A stretch of DNA of 64,000 nucleotides. Origin: Cranoglanis bouderius (taxonomy: Eukaryota > Chordata > Actinopteri > Siluriformes > Cranoglanididae). The notes under the pieces are model-generated. The model searched no databases. It had not been told where the DNA came from and saw only the letters and a list, made by a program, of their open reading frames with translations. How positions within the stretch are numbered: position 1 is the first letter of the stretch; each line of letters begins with the position of its first letter. Positions 30,132 through 42,646 of this stretch are shown here, piece after piece. Both the position numbers and the translations under genes were made by a program. Location of the stretch: the NCBI GenBank assembly GCA_023630585.1, contig CM042551.1, positions 18,835,001-18,899,000 on the forward strand, written 5' to 3'.

Positions 30132-32384
30132 TATAGTTGTTCAGATATTGTTGTTGTGAGGTTTGAACCAAAGTAGATCTTTTCTTGTAGGTTTTATAAG
30201 TCGTAACGTCCACTTTGGAGATTATATACTGTACATTATAATTATTTGTACAAATCAAAGAATAAATCTGTAAAATCTTTTTGTAGGTAGACTATCCACA
30301 CTGATAGGAAGCCAGTTCTTTTTCGTCTTATAATCTCTAATCTATAAGACTATGATAACAATATCACTCACTTAGTGTTACTATTATGAAAACATCAGTA
30401 TATTTCCGCCTTTTAGCATAAGGTCTCATCACAGGCATAAAATTATTACACTTCCATATAGGAACTCACTCACTGTAAGACAAACAGCACCACTGTTGAT
30501 TGCTAGTTGTTAAGTCAAGTGTTGCAATTCTGTAATCATACATTGTTTCTTCTGAATAAAAACCATGATAAACAGAAATACTGTATTTGCCATTGGCCAG
30601 TTCTTTCATTCAAGCTCTACAAAATTTACAATTCTGCTATTTGTGTCTTTGTGTAATTTGTACTTTGATTGGACAATGTTTGCTTAGTCTGTCTACCCCT
30701 TGTTTCTCCAAAGGCATTTTGAGAAATCAGTGATCAAGAAATCAATCATTCATGTTTATTGTACACGCTACTGTGCAACACTGGCTTCAATAAATTAGCC
30801 CCAAAGCACACAAAATCCATAGGGGGAGTTTCACTCTGTGTAATCACCTGACACAACTGTCACTGATAGACTGTGTAAATCTACAGTGTAGGCTAGAAAG
30901 AAATCAGCCCCAACATCTACTTCATGCAACTCATGTATTTTTATTTACAACCTTTGGGGGTGCTATTGTTCTAGGTTCCATAAAAGTTAAAAAATAATTA
31001 ACTGTAAGCCATGAAACTGCAAATATTTTAATTACTATTTTTAATGTATTTTTTCATTGAATTAGAGGAAGGGTTTAGCCCTGCTAGCTCATTTGTACCA
31101 TTGTTTAACACTATACATATGAGAAATTGCAAATCTAGTGTCAGTCGTACTGGCAGGTCCAACTTCTGGAAAGAATCATCAGTTAACAATGGTTATATTT
31201 CCATGGGGATTTCTTCTTTGCCCTGTGTTTGAAAATGAACATTTGGTTTAATTCTGAATGTCGAGAGAGATATTTGGCTTTTCTTTTTTGTCACATGTTG
31301 CATACCAAGTAAAAATACTTATTTCTGAGAACGTAAAAATTTACATGATTTTTTTCTGTATCTGGAGGTTTCATACTTCATTTTCTTTCCGTGGTGGGGT
31401 AAACTGTACTGTCGCTCTAAATTGAGCTAATGCGATGTTAGGCTCAGTGGTGGCCAGTTACACAAGGACAGCCTTTATTAACTGCCAGACTTGCTTTCTT
31501 TCTGCTTAATTGTGCATTGTTATAAATGGCCAAGACTCTGTAGGTGAACTGAATTCTTATCATTAACAAGAGAAAGTCTCTGTAGAAACTGTACTAACTG
31601 GGCCGGCCAGGCTTGTGAGGAGTCAGATACAGTTTTGTGTGCGAGCAATGCGCAGTTTGCTCTCATGTTTATGTTAATGTCAGTTGATAACATTTTCCCC
31701 TGATACTCCATAACACAGAAGCAGTGAGCTAATGGAAGTCCTCCAGTGAACCTCTCCTCACCCATGTTCAAAGAATAATGCGCCAATTTTGGCAATGCCA
31801 TTAGAGATTTTATGATCCACTGAGAGTGAACTAGTGGGCGCTTCATCACATCCCCCCCCTCCCCACACTCCCAATCCAATGAACAGTACTCTTGTTGCTA
31901 TTTTATACTGCCTGCCAGCACCAACTAGATATTCGGAACAAGGAGCCTATCAATTCCAGATGGGATATTCAGAGAGCAGAGTGTCTTTGAGGGCCACTGT
32001 GCATTAGGTATGCTGTAGGCTGCCGGCATGCATGAGTATGTGTGCAAGTCACATTCGCCCTTTTTTTCTCCATTTGAATTTTAATTTGATTTTGATAACA
32101 GCGCCATAACTAGCAATTATTTATCACAGATGTAATTTTACAGTCTGTCAGGTTATCCATGAACACGCACTGAATAATATAAGGCAAAAAAGAAAAAAGC
32201 AACCAAGGACAGAAGAAGTGACTGATTATTTCCTTTCACCTCTGTATTATTATAATTTCTATTAGGTCACTGACCATAATTACATGGATACCATATGTAG
32301 AGTCTGTGTTGCATAAAACATAACAGTTCACATAAATATGAGTGGTGCAAGGGAAAAAGACATAAGTAGTCTTCCAGGTTTTCA
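30132..32384. other. Noncoding, no gene or repeat recognised
   Basis: About 2.2 kb without a transposon terminus or credible coding frame; the 119-codon minus frame at 31520-31879 shows no domain. The part 31940-32170 is free of repeats and has AATTTTAATTTGATTTTGAT and TATTTATCACAGATG, a texture that could be conserved noncoding sequence. Confidence 0.4.
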
Positions 32385-32806
32385 AGAATTTGTAGTGGCC
32401 ATCACAAAGCCATGACCTGAATCTTACTGAAAATTTGTGGACTGAACTAAAAATCGTGTCTGAGCGACAAGGCCTACGGACCTGACTGAGTTACACCAGT
32501 TCTGTCAGGAGGAATGAGCGAAAAATTTTCAGCAAAGTATTGTGAGAACAAGAACAAGAGTCTGAGTCAAGTTCAAGCAATTAAAAGGCAATGCCACCAA
32601 GTACTAACAAAGTGTATGTAAACTTTTGACCCACAGCAAATCTGATATAGTAAATAAATGCTGAAATAAATCTATTTTAAAATGAACTCTTATGGAAATG
32701 AATATAGATGCCTTAATTGACTTAACACAATAAATGCTTAATAACATGAAATATGTGGAGTTTGAATGTCTTTAGTCTAGGTGTATGTAAACTTTTGGCG
32801 ACAACT
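32385..32806 (+). pseudogene. Tc1-like transposon, 3' portion (family I)
   Basis: The coding remnant around 32410-32450 reads DLNLTENLWTELK, the third catalytic region of a Tc1 transposase. The Glu is kept, but the usual Pro-Ile before it is Leu-Thr. Stops follow soon after. The right end shows two GTGTATGTAAACTTTTG motifs (about 32613 and 32781), the outer one belonging to the terminal repeat. Everything before the third catalytic region is absent. Confidence 0.68.
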
Positions 32807-34081
32807 CTAGGTTATGTAAACCATATCAACCAAATTTAAGAAGTATCCATTATATCATGATTGCTGGAAGCGTTTAAATGCTGCTGACATCGGACACCTT
32901 TCTTTTCTGTGAGGTGTGTTTGATACAGATGACTAAAGTGATTCAGAAATGCTTTTGGTGCAAATTGACCTTGTTTTTTATTCATTGTGCAAATTTAGAT
33001 TTTTTCCCCCATAGCCTCTCATCATTCATATCCCTAGCACTTTTCAAAACAAAGCTGTGACTATGATCCCAAAATAACAAAGAGCTAAAGAAAATATTAC
33101 AGAAAAAAAAACTACAGAAGGACAATTAAATTCAGATTGAATGCAGGCATATTTTTAGTGGCACTGTTTATGTCTGCGGTCATATTAAGGGCTCTTCTAA
33201 TTATAAAAGCAAGCAAGCTGGCATAAAAAGGTCCCTGGTAGGAAAATCTCGGCATGAGCATGCTCTGCTTCTCAGTCTCAGGTTTATCTCTGAAATCTAA
33301 AGCCGTACCTCATGTCATCAGCCTTTTATCATTACATCTCTCTGACCACAGCAATTTCATTTTGAGCTTGCAGCACAACAAAATAACCACAGAGGAACTG
33401 TTTAGAATATTATAAAGCAATACTGTGCAACATTCGGGTTAGGTTTATTAGAAATCAGCAAATATGGCAGATATGATTGATGGGTCCTTGAGCATAGTTC
33501 CTACTGATAGTCACTACACAAAAAAGGGTAGTGTCTGAGCATCAGTGAGGTGTAATAACATTCATTTATATCCTCGCACAACTTCATTGTGGATTCTTGT
33601 GCGTGTCGCCATGCCACCAGACAATGATTTATCATGCAACTGAAAATGTTGAGCTTTGTGCATGGGTAAACAAATGAATTAAGGAAAAAATGCAGGGAAA
33701 GAATAAAGAGTGCCAATTAAAATGACACGGTAAAGTAGAGGCTTAGGTTTATGAGAAGCCAGAATGCAGACAGGCCTTAATGGCAAAGCCCAAACAAAGA
33801 GAAGTGCTTTAATGAGTGTCTCTTTCAAAGGAACACATGGTGGGCGTCTCTTCCTCTCTTTCTTTCTTTCGCTGCTGTTTGGCTGGCATATTGAATTTGT
33901 TTTCAGTGAGCTTGTTTGAACCTCAGCGCTCATGCAGTCACTGTGTCGCGTGCACCCTGTGTGTAAATCACAGAGGACCCAATAAATTAGAACATGAGTA
34001 GATGACCATAAACACAAAAGTGTGACTGCAATGCAAATCATTTGGACTGCAAGCAAAAGCAACAGGATGTAGCTGGTGCTA
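32807..34081. other. Noncoding, nothing assigned
   Basis: No recognisable gene. The 222-codon minus-strand frame at 33679-34347 runs through unrelated sequence types and ends in a Tc1 terminus, so it is not a gene. Confidence 0.4.
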
Positions 34082-34340
34082 CAGTCAACTCTAGAACTAT
34101 TGGCACATTTTATGTAAATGAGCAACTCATATAAAATAAAAAACACATTCAATTTGTAATTTTTCATAGTACAATGTAGACATATTTTAAAATAACAAAA
34201 GGTTTCTGAAGTAATACAATTATTTTTCTCTTCAGTCCTACAAATTTGTTTCACTGCTTTCATAATTATTGGCACCCCCCCCAAGATTAATATGATAACG
34301 TTTCCTTTATAGAGAATAACAGCACTGAGCCTCTTCCTGT
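34082..34340. mobile_element. Tc1-like terminal remnant (family J)
   Basis: CAGTCAACTCTAGAACTATT directly after a TA, followed by GGCAC, is a Tc1-type terminus. Downstream, CATAATTATTGGCACC with a C run repeats part of it. A minus-strand snippet reads LGGVPIIMKAVKQ, which may be a relic of the transposase. The right limit is unclear. Confidence 0.45.
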
Positions 34341-34364
34341 CATCCAAAGGTTGGAGATACTGTG

Positions 34365-34625
34365 TAGGGGCGGTGGTAGCTCAGTGGTTAAGAAGTTGGA
34401 CTACTGGTTGGAAGGTCGTGAGTTCAAATCTGAGCACCGCCAAGCTACCACTGTTGGGCACTTGAGCAAGGCCCTTAATCCTCTGGGTGTGTTCACAGTT
34501 TGTAGTGTGTATGTTCACTACTCACAGCTCCTAATGTGTGTGCACTAACTTGGATGGGTTAAATGCAGAGGACAAATTCCAAGTATGGGTTACCATACAT
34601 TGGCCTTCACATGTCACTTTCACTA
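34365..34625 (+). repeat. tRNA-derived SINE
   Basis: The 5' part GGTAGCTCAGTGGTTAAG contains an RNA polymerase III A box and GAGTTCAAATC a B box, with tRNA-like spacing and a GGGGCGGT start. A tRNA-unrelated part follows (TGAGCAAGGCCCTTAATCCT, AATGCAGAGGACAAATTC), as in fish SINEs. The cloverleaf is degenerate, so it is not a functional tRNA gene. Confidence 0.75.
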
Positions 34626-35017
34626 TGTAGAGGATCTTGGACATTCTCCATGCATTTTAAGTGCCTTTATATTCTAAACATTTCCATTTCATTTCCATTT
34701 TCCATTTCATCAGGCACCATGATGATGATGACGAGGCCATGAACACTAAGTCGTGGACAATATCTTTACTAACGGATGAACAACATTATAGACTTATAAT
34801 ATAATTATGGTAGTTATATCATTATATCATCGTCTGACAGTCAGCATCTCATTTATACTGTGGAATGTGTGTGCTCTTCATGAAAGAATTCACATTTTTT
34901 AAATTTTCCACATGGTGTGTCAATCAGTCCAACAGGAAGAGGCTAGTAATAACACTGATGCATGACAAACCAATTCCACACACGAGTCCCCTATAATACT
35001 GCTTTTGCACCTCCCTC

Positions 35018-35076
<59 letters not shown>

Positions 35077-35732
35077 GTTTATCTGTTAATCTATTTGTCT
35101 ATCACACAGCTTTCCCACTAGTATACATTGTTTTTGCTGTAGTAGCTCACCCTATTATATGGAGACTGAGAGTCAGAAATTTAGTCGCAATATGAAATCC
35201 TACAGCCATCGAATGGCTAGTCATAGAGGTCAAAATAACCATACTTCCTGGTGGGAGGGGCATAATCTCTAGTGACACTAGCCAATCACAGGTATCTGTG
35301 AGCTCATGTATACAGAAGAGGGCGGTTCTTCATGCTGCCCTGATGCTGTTTGATGCAGTCGTTTGCAATAATTGTGGTGGATGGCTGCATGCATTATAAG
35401 GCTGAAATATAACCGTAGGAATGCCCATTCCTGTGCGTACTCAACATGCGTTCTTGTGTTACTGTGGCGGTTATAAAGCTCAGTACTCAAGAGTGTGATA
35501 GAGTCGTTTGAACCATTTCCATTTTCTCTGCACTTTTTTTTTTGTCAGAACTAACAGAACCCGCAATTTCTTGCCTGGCATTTTCAATTGCTGTTCAATC
35601 GGAGTGCAGAGCTGATGACATATCACATATATGCTTATATGAACAATCCAGCTCTGCAAGAGACTCATCAAACTGCTGGTCTGCCATGACAGTTGATGGT
35701 GAGAAACCTGCCTGTGCCCTTAGCTGATTATA
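34626..35732. other. Noncoding with (CT)n
   Basis: No gene recognised. (CT)n lies at 35023-35072; the remaining sequence is unremarkable. Confidence 0.4.
35023..35072. repeat. (CT)n microsatellite
   Basis: About 25 CT units. Confidence 0.95.
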
Positions 35733-35860
35733 GCTAGAGGTCAAGCGATAAGCAGACAGCAACATGTGTGCAAAATACAAAACACAAATAACCAGGAAGA
35801 AAGGCGAGATAAAAAAACAGAAAAGCAATCACAGAAACAAAAGCTTGGTAAGTCAGGAAA
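35733..35860 (+). repeat. Direct repeat flanking the gypsy relic, left copy
   Basis: GAGGTCAAGCGAT, AAGCAGACAGCAA, AGGCGAGAT and AGCAATCACAGAAACAAA recur in the same order at 37149-37270. It adjoins the RT remnant. Confidence 0.8.
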
Positions 35861-35864
35861 GCCA

Positions 35865-36130
35865 GAAGAACTAAAACCCCTGATGAACCTTTGGTAGAAG
35901 TTTGCAAAACCTATGAATCTTTGAAGCTCTTTGACCATTGTAAGTGGGCCGTGTTTGCTCAGCTGCATGACAGGGCCTGTTTAATGTGCTGGACATGAGT
36001 TTCTAATGATGGGGAGTAGATCAAAATGTTGTCAATGTAGGCAGGGACGAAATTTCCCAACATGTTCCATACTGCATGACACAATATTCAAAGTGGCCAG
36101 AGGTGGTGCTAAATGCTGTTTTCCACTCAC
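35865..36130 (-). pseudogene. Ty3/gypsy reverse transcriptase remnant
   Basis: Reading leftwards on the minus strand, HFEYCVMQYG is followed by a polymerase active-site box YIDN (36028-36039) in FVPAYIDNILIYSPS. Then comes THVQHIKQ and, in another frame, VKELQRFIGFANFYQRFIRGF. These are the palm and thumb landmarks of gypsy-type RT. The second Asp of the active box is Asn. Most of the RT, and the whole protease, RNase H and integrase, are missing. It lies directly beside the gag remnant, so a large internal deletion joined the two. Confidence 0.8.
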
Positions 36131-36179
36131 CGCAAAACTGAGATGGACTCACCAATGGGGGACCTGAGGCAGTGGGGGT

Positions 36180-37029
36180 CCTCTCAACGGAATTGGGTTG
36201 GACTGGAGTTTTCTCACAGGCAGGGCACTGAGCCATAGAATGAATGGAATGACCGCAGTAGAATCACAGCCTTTCTTTTCTTAGTTTTTCATGTTCAACG
36301 AGACTTAGTTGGGTCTGCCCTAGTTGCACAAGTTCCGAGTGGTCGATTTCCAGCATGGGACTCACCATCCCATTACGCGCTTGCCAGTTGCGGATGAGAT
36401 GGTCCAGATGAATGGCTAGATCAATCAAGGAATCGAGACACATTTTGTCATTATGGCATGCCAGTTCAGTGAGAACTTCCTGATTGAGACCTTGACAAAA
36501 AGCGCTTTGAGGGCAGGCTTGTTACATCCGCTTCCTGCAGTGAGAATGTGAAACTCCAGTGCATATTCTGCAACATTTCTCCTGCCTTGAGTGACTGTAA
36601 AAGGTTGCTCACCAATCTCCGTGCCTTCAGGGGTGTGAATGAAAACTCATTGTAACATTTCCATGAATTGGTTATAAGACGATTACAGTTCCCCTCCTTG
36701 ATTCCAGACCACAGTGGCCCACTTGTGAGCTTTTCCCATGAGTAAGCTGAGGAACTGGACAATCTTCTGTTGGTCAGAGACCTCCTCTTCACCTGAGAAG
36801 TACACTGAGCACTGTAGCAGGAAGCCTTTGCACTGGGAAGTCTCTCCTGCTTACTTGTTGGGGTTTGAGATAAGGAAGCTGGGGTTTGCCACCAGGATTC
36901 TGTGGGAGGAGCATGGAGGAGCATGTTTAGTTTGGCATCTAGCTTGGCCAGGCATTGTTGTTGTTTTTCTACCAGCTTTCCTTGGGCTGCCATGGCATTG
37001 TGCCAGTTTGATTCTCTTGCTGCATCCAT
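36180..37029 (-). pseudogene. Ty3/gypsy gag remnant
   Basis: From ATG at 37029 the frame gives MDAARESNWHNAMAAQGKLV and a coiled-coil-like QQQCLAKLDAKLNMLL. After a frame change it continues with a retrotransposon gag core (QFLSLLMGKAHKWA, HTPEG-EIGEQ, YALEFHILTAGS). Near 36260-36220 a cysteine-rich FYCGHSIHSMAQCPAC resembles a nucleic-acid-binding knuckle with a preceding stop. Frameshifts and stops show it is dead. Confidence 0.78.
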
Positions 37030-37148
37030 GGTGATGGCAAAATAATCTGTCATGCGACGGAGTCAGAGAGGGACGCAAACTCATTTTAGAATTTTATTTA
37101 AATCTGGCAGACAAATCCTGTATGTGAAGAAGAATCATTAACAGAAGA

Positions 37149-37270
37149 GGTCAGGTGATCAGCAAACAGCAATATGAAATCCAAAATATACAAACCAGGA
37201 AGCAAGGCGAGATCAAAAAACAGAATAGCAATCACAGAAACAAAACGCTTGTTAAATCAGGTAAGTGTCA
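37149..37270 (+). repeat. Direct repeat flanking the gypsy relic, right copy
   Basis: Counterpart of 35733-35860. It lies just upstream of gag on the element's coding strand, where the leader and primer-binding region would be, so it is probably leader sequence. Confidence 0.78.
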
Positions 37271-38302
37271 GGTAATCTGTGTATTCTATGAATCACAGAT
37301 TATAGGACTTAAAATCACTATTTTTAAAAACAATTTATTCTTTCAGTATTACATTGTTGTTGGTCTAGGTTTAAAACTAGGTTTGTTTTTATATCTTTTT
37401 ATCTTTATATCAAATTGCACAGCATATTTGAAAATGGCATTAGATGTTACAGGTTTGTGCTTACATTCTCTCACAAACTTCATAATATAAATAATAAAAA
37501 ATAATGATCAGTCTCTGTTAGTTTAAAGGTTAATATTAGTCTTTTTGTTGTCCATTTCATTTGCTCATCATTGTAATTTTTTTGTGCATGGTTTAACACA
37601 ATAGTATATCAGCTATAGTCATTTGATATTAATATATTTGACTTTATCATTTGACTTCCAGTATATTTGCCTGGTACTGCACCATTTTATGATGTCCATT
37701 TCCAGGTTCCTAGATGAGTCCTTATGTCTTTTAACAGTGAAATGAGGCATAGAATGAATACCAAATTACCAGTTACCCAGGAGTCTGCAAACATGCATCT
37801 CTGACTTTTAATAAAGGAGGCTGTACCTTGTGCAGCCTACATGACTGACATGTCCTCGTTGTTGAAATGCATATACACCTTTCAGAGATACTTCAGAGAT
37901 AATACAGAGACTTCACAAGGCACAAATTACGCTCATATTTCAGCAGTGAACATTGCAAGACAGCAGGCTTTTAGTGATCAAGACATCTTTTTTAAAAGTA
38001 AGGCACAGAAGACCAATCCAATTCTAATATCCTGTCAAAGATCTAGTACTGGTGACATTTGCATGATAAATGCTGTGCAGTCAGTGGCGGTCCAGCAAAG
38101 CTAGGCCTGTCTAGTCATGTTTATATATGATCAGCTTTTACCTGAAGATACAGACCGGATGGGAGTCCTGCTCAGCTGATGTCGCTTTCCAGCTTGTCTC
38201 ACTATGTAGAAGTCATTGTTTCCACCATTAACACTCTGCTGCTTACTTATAAAATGTTTTATTCACTGTAGGTTTATTGAAGAAAATTTGTTGTGTTAAG
38301 CG

Positions 38303-38305
<3 letters not shown>

Positions 38306-38354
<49 letters not shown>
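38306..38354. repeat. (CT)n microsatellite
   Basis: About 24 CT units. Confidence 0.95.
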
Positions 38355-38357
<3 letters not shown>

Positions 38358-38606
38358 CTTCATTGACTCAGGCACAACATGGATCGATACTGTTTATTAT
38401 TTATAGTTGGCTTGAGAATATGGCTGAGGATGATTCTATATGAAGTGGTTTCCTGAAAACTGCAGTCAATAATTCAGTGCTCTGTTATGCTGGGCAGTCA
38501 GCTCACACATCAATGGCTACTACACATACACACACACACTAGCTGGGGACTGCAATTCTGTTTTGTTTGTTAAGGCCTTGCCCAGAGACCAAACACTACA
38601 CAACAA

Positions 38607-38637
<31 letters not shown>
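38607..38637. repeat. (CA)n microsatellite
   Basis: About 15 CA units. Confidence 0.9.
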
Positions 38638-40204
38638 GCCAAACGTGAACCAATACTATCTGAACTGTGTCAGCATTGAACTGTAAAGTGGATCAATCCC
38701 TCCTATACTGGAAGCCTTCTTTTATAGATTCCCATTTTTGGTCTTGTTCATAATGTAAACAAGTACAAGAACAGTAGTGACTTGTCTGAACATGATTTAT
38801 AATGTAAGTCTATAAGATGGAAGGCGCATCTGTGTAGAAGGAACTTAGCGTGCCTCATTTTAATCACGACATCTAAATTGTCCCACTAACTAACCAATTA
38901 TTACATGTAATGATTCAATTACAGCATCTCATTAAGAGAAATACTCCGGTATACTGGTAGGAAGTACACAGGAGACCACTCAGTATCATCTACAATTACT
39001 GCAGATGCAACGTAAAGCTATTAAACATTGCAACACCATTCACTCAAACACACCCAGCAAATCAAAGAGGCAGAAGATCGCTGGGGAATCTGTAGCTCAG
39101 AAGAGCTCCTGTGAAGGTCAGGGCTGTAGTATAAAAGAAGCCATAGAGCCTTTTTCTGTGTATATGCTGATTCATTCCTCTTTCTTTTTTATTTATTTAT
39201 TTATTTTTCATAGATGAGTATGTTAATGTGTAGCATTTGTTAGGATATCACTATATAGTCATGGCAAATCTGATGTTGCTCTGAACTTCACTACTAACAT
39301 TTTGCCTCTTGGTGCCTTTTCCATTATGTTACAATGATTTACTATGCTACAATACTTTACAGCAGTATTTGAAAACAGTATAGCAAATTTCTTACTATCC
39401 AGCATGTCCTCATTATCAAGCCTACCCGTAGAGAAATTAACGATCACAGAGGTTAATGAGCAGCCTACTGGCTAACTGCTTGCTGGCTTTTTGATAAGCA
39501 AATAATGATGGCCTGTAAGCACATAAACATGGCACAACTACATGTTTGACTGTAATTCAGGAACTAATGGGAGAAGGAACACTTACTATTTCAATGAAGC
39601 AGTCAATATATACCATCTTGTACCCTAAATAAATATATTAGAAAGACAAAGGCTGTGGTTAAATGGAGAAAAACCTTCCTCCTTCATCCTCATAATGCAT
39701 TTTAAGTCATCAAATTTATTCATATAAAAGCACATTTAAAAAAAGGCCTTGACGTGTTAAGTGTTGCACAATTAAATCAAGTTGAACAGAAGTGAGATAC
39801 AGTAAAAAAAAAACAACAACAAACATCTAATGAATACATTGATAAATAAATGATGCAAATAAAAGCAGTAAAAGATAAAAACCACAGATGACAGGACAGA
39901 ACAAAACAGAATACTTGACATAAAGAGGCTCAAAAATAAAAAAGTTTTTAAATAAATTGGATTTCAGTCATCTATTATGGGAGTAAAATGTAAAAAGGCT
40001 AAACTCCCAGTTTAATCTCAGAGCTACAACAAAAAACTTGATCTGTTTTTGGCTGGCAGGAGTGGAACCTGATGTGGTTGTAGCTCATCCACTTCAAGGT
40101 TTGACGTGTAGTATGTCCTGAGATGCTTTTCCGGTCACCACGGTTGTAAAGAGTGCTACTGTGTTACTATGTCCTTCTATCCTTCCAGCTCTAAACCTAC
40201 AGAA

Positions 40205-40384
40205 CTGCTGCTCACACCATTCTATAGTGTAAACACTAGAGACTATTGTGCATGAAAATCTCAGGAGATTTCTGAAATACTTAAACTAGATTATCTGGCA
40301 CCAGTGTGCATAATTGGCTGATTGGAGAATTGCATGAATGAGCAGGTGTATAGCTGTTCCTAATATAGTGGACGGTGAGTGTAT
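40205..40384 (+). mobile_element. TA-flanked DNA transposon, internally deleted copy
   Basis: CACCATTCTATAGTGTAAAC, CTAGAGACT and TCTCAGGAGATTTCTGAAAT match 15600-15695. They are followed directly by the 3' end (TTGGCTGATTGGAGAATTGC, CCTAATATAGTGGACGGTGA, GTGTA). The centre of the element is missing. Confidence 0.7.
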
Positions 40385-41373
40385 AATGTATTTATGCTAT
40401 TCTGTATGTGACTAAAGGGTTGTCTGTTTCATTACAAATTGAATTTGATTGAGACTGACCTCTATACTGATTGTAGTGTTAATACGATGGTGTGTCATTG
40501 AGACAATATTAAACTCCATGTAAATGTAGGTGTAATATGTTTGCCTAAGGCTCAGAATAGTAAACGTTTCACTGGCTCATGTAATTGGAACAAGACACGT
40601 TTCGGTTGTTTATTGACTGCCGTTCTTTCACCTAGTCCACCATGAAAGCAACATCTTTTTTTCTTCAGCGTTGTAGATTGCATTGTCAGGGTTTTCCACT
40701 CTGTTCTAAAATTACAGAACATAATCAACAAAGAATCAAATAAAAGAAAACATTATTTTAATAATTTTTTCCTCTTTCTGCTGCAGTTGTGCCGATCACA
40801 TGTTCATGAAGTGGACAGAGGCTTCTTTCTTTTCAGACTCAAATCAATTTGGAATCTGGCAGTTTGAAGAATAGCAAATGGCTGTGACCTTAAAATTACT
40901 CAAGAACTGTTCTTCCCCTATTGATTTTTGAGTTATCTGCATGGAATAAATAATCAGTTGTACACATGCCCTGCAGGACGCTGAGCATATAAAATTCACA
41001 GACATTACCTGGTGTGAGATCATTCTGTATTCAAATTGTGTGGAGCACCGAGGCATTTTCTGGCAGATGCTGAATTTTATACACACTAATACCTGACAAA
41101 TTGACCGACAGGTTTATAATTAGCAAAAAGGATCACCGTGTGTTCTTATTTTACTGACCTCTGGCAGCAGATATCTTCTTTGTGTCAAATAATTACCTGC
41201 ACTAATTTTTCCGGTGGTAGGAGATCTTGTACAACCCCAGTGCACTCTGTAAGATGTGTATGAAATCTTTTCATTGGAAAATAAAGCATTGCAACTATGT
41301 GAAAAATATGCAGCTGTATTTTATCCTACTGAACTAGATCAGATTTTTAAGACAAACAAGGTCTCTGTATATA
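40385..41373. other. Noncoding, nothing assigned
   Basis: AT-rich sequence without a recognisable feature. Confidence 0.4.
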
Positions 41374-41596
41374 CAGTCATGTGAAAAAATAAGTACACCC
41401 CATGGAAATTGTTTTTTTTTTTTTCCTTCATATTTGGACAAGCAAACATTTGATCATCTTTGAAACCATGCCTATTAATAAAGTTGATATACTTGAACAA
41501 AACTACAAGGAAAAATAGCTTTTTCAATCATTTATTTAACAGAAATATCAATAGATGTGTTATTCTTCTGTGGAAAAACTAAGTACTCTCTTGGCC

Positions 41597-42262
41597 TCAG
41601 AAGGGGGCATTCTTGTAGGCATTCTTTTTGAGCTTGGTGGATTTGCTAGTGTGCTTGATAGATGGCCTCACATTATCTTCAAGCACTCTTTGATAAGATG
41701 CAGAATTCATAGTTGAATCAGTGAATGAAAGCTGTCCAGTCCCTGAGGCAGCAAAGCAACCCCAAACCATAACATTTCCCCACCTCCAGTGGCTCACAGT
41801 TGGTATGAGGTGCTTCTCCTGAAAAGCTGTCTTTGGTCTGTGCCAAACATGTCTGCTGTTACTGTGGCCAAACAATGCTATCTTTGATTCTTCTGTCCAG
41901 AGCACGTTATTCCAAAAGGCCTTGTCTTTGCCTATATGCTGCTTGGCAAACTGTAGACATGAAAAGGTTTTTTTCCTGGCACGCCTCCCATGCAGGTCAA
42001 ATTTGTGCAATCTCTTTCTGATTGTAGAAGCATGCACTTTGACACCAACAGTTGCAAGACTTACTAGCAGGTCATGTGATGAATTTTTTTTAATTTGCTG
42101 GGACGGCCAGTCCTGGACAAATTGGCAGTTTGTAAAATTTGGAGATCTTTTTAAATCCCTTGCCAGACTCATAGGCATCCACAACCTATTTTCTGAAGGC
42201 CTTACAGAACTCTTTAGATCTCGGCATGATGACATCACACACCTCAATAACAAAGGGAACAC
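41597..42262 (-). pseudogene. Family K transposase lacking its catalytic core
   Basis: An open frame of 221 codons, so it looks gene-like, but it is not a working transposase. The second helix-turn-helix is recognisable (LLVSLATVGVKVHASTIRKRLHKF in two blocks), followed by FAKQHIGKDKAFWNNVLWTE. There the first catalytic Asp of LWTDESK is Glu. The GNVMVWGCFAASGTGQL and YQRVLEDNVRPS segments are good. After that the frame jumps straight to HTSKST, so the stretch carrying the second Asp is deleted, and the Glu-bearing part is missing too. The N-terminal DNA-binding helices are also abnormal. Confidence 0.88.
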
Positions 42263-42551
42263 CAGACACTAGACATAATAGGGGTATAAATAAGACAGGT
42301 TCCACCTGCACTCCCTAAGCAGGTTCTTATCACTGGCACCCAATCTTGAACACCTGATTCTAATTTTATGGATTTAAAGGTGTTATAAATGTAAGGGTGT
42401 ACTTACTTTTTCCATGTGACTGATCTATTTTTTTTGTTAATTTAAATTGTGAAAATTACTACAAAATGTCAATTTTATGTGTCATTTGAGAGTGTATCAC
42501 CTTTATTAATAGGTGCTGTTTTAAAGAGGATCAAATGTTTGCTTGTCCAAA

Positions 42552-42557
<6 letters not shown>

Positions 42558-42638
<81 letters not shown>
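42558..42638. repeat. (TA)n microsatellite inside family K element
   Basis: About 40 TA units followed by CACACA. Confidence 0.97.

Positions 42639-42646
<8 letters not shown>

Larger units (their letters stand above)
37271..40204. other. Noncoding, no gene recognised
   Basis: Nearly 3 kb without a credible coding frame or recognisable transposon end. It contains (CT)n at 38306-38354 and (CA)n at 38607-38637. Confidence 0.4.

Noticed and set aside
31520..31879. 119-codon minus-strand frame as a possible exon
   Set aside because: No recognisable motif, no splice context I could support, and arbitrary boundaries.
33679..34347. 222-codon minus-strand frame, one of the longer ones in the window
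   Set aside because: It crosses a Tc1-like terminal remnant and unrelated noncoding sequence, and shows no domain or sensible composition.
34367..34440. Possible tRNA gene (A and B boxes present)
   Set aside because: The anticodon arm and acceptor pairing are degenerate, and a SINE-type tail follows, so it is a tRNA-derived SINE.
36738..37034. 98-codon plus-strand frame
   Set aside because: It is antisense to the gypsy gag remnant.
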